This document shows, piece after piece, positions 63,935 to 64,000 of a stretch of 64,000 bases of DNA. The stretch is from an uncultured Bacteroides sp. (GTDB lineage Bacteria > Bacteroidota > Bacteroidia > Bacteroidales > Bacteroidaceae): contig CALUOO010000001.1 in assembly GCA_944322345.1 (NCBI GenBank), positions 1 through 64,000 on the forward strand, given 5' to 3'. Within the stretch, counting starts at the first letter, position 1, and each line of letters opens with the position of its first letter. A model generated the notes under the pieces. The model ran no database searches and was not told the origin of the DNA. It saw only the letters and a list, made by a program, of their open reading frames with translations. Position numbers and translations under genes: made by a program.

Positions 63935-64000
63935 ATGAAAAAGAATTATTTGAAACTGAATGTATGGTTAATGGCCTCCCTGATGGGAATATTCACGTTC
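63935..64000 (+). CDS. Start of an exported protein (truncated by window end)
   Basis: The ATG at 63935 opens a frame of 22 codons to the window edge, reading MKKNYLKLNVWLMASLMGIF and two more residues. This looks like the start of a signal peptide. It lies 141 bp after the TonB-dependent receptor on the same strand and may be co-transcribed with it. Too little is present to name a family. Confidence 0.6.
   Translation, partial: MKKNYLKLNVWLMASLMGIFTF

Overview
The window reads as a chromosome segment of a gut Bacteroides, most like the B. thetaiotaomicron group. Evidence: SusC/SusD pairs, SPII lipoproteins, GH92/GH78/GH130 enzymes, promoters of the TTTG...TAnnTTTG type, a Nuo operon with fused nuoCD and no nuoEFG, and no Shine-Dalgarno-led starts. 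No tRNA, rRNA, CRISPR, integrase or transposase was seen.

Layout: (1) 497-3776, housekeeping genes dxs and trkA on the + strand, closed by a bidirectional terminator. (2) 3864-44385, a polysaccharide utilization locus (PUL) of about 40 kb, all on the - strand. From its upstream end it holds a DUF6377-type membrane regulator; an ECF sigma factor with a tiny soluble partner; a divergent GH38; GH92; GH2 with a discoidin domain; an SGNH esterase; and two GH78. Next comes a transport block (SusD, DUF5004-like and DUF4961-like lipoproteins, SusC, SusD, SusC). The last block is GH92, GH92, GH130, GH43, sulfatase and a second SGNH esterase. (3) 44788-55248, a small secreted protein and the nuoA-B-CD-H-I-J-K-L-M-N operon on the + strand. 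(4) 55250-60900, an accessory stretch bounded by oppositely oriented copies of a modular repeat, with a DUF6261-like protein, an MG2-domain protein and a duplicated-domain lipoprotein. (5) 61109-64000, a TonB-dependent receptor and the start of the next gene.

How the PUL may work (inference): SusC/D proteins and the DUF lipoproteins bind and import a glycan. Mannose-directed enzymes (three GH92, GH38, GH130, probably GH2), rhamnosidases (GH78 x2), a GH43, a sulfatase and two esterases strip it. One GH92 has Gln in place of the catalytic-acid Glu, the change known from a GH92 that cleaves mannose-1-phosphate linkages. A rhamnose- and mannose-containing, decorated glycan such as a fungal rhamnomannan is a testable guess.

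The most unexplained signal is a set of intergenic arrays with a period of 22 bp (23 or 42 in two cases). Their sequences mostly differ between loci, but most units have an internal dyad. They occur at seven places, three inside the PUL. One unit is shared exactly between the nuo leader and the 60.9-kb receptor leader.
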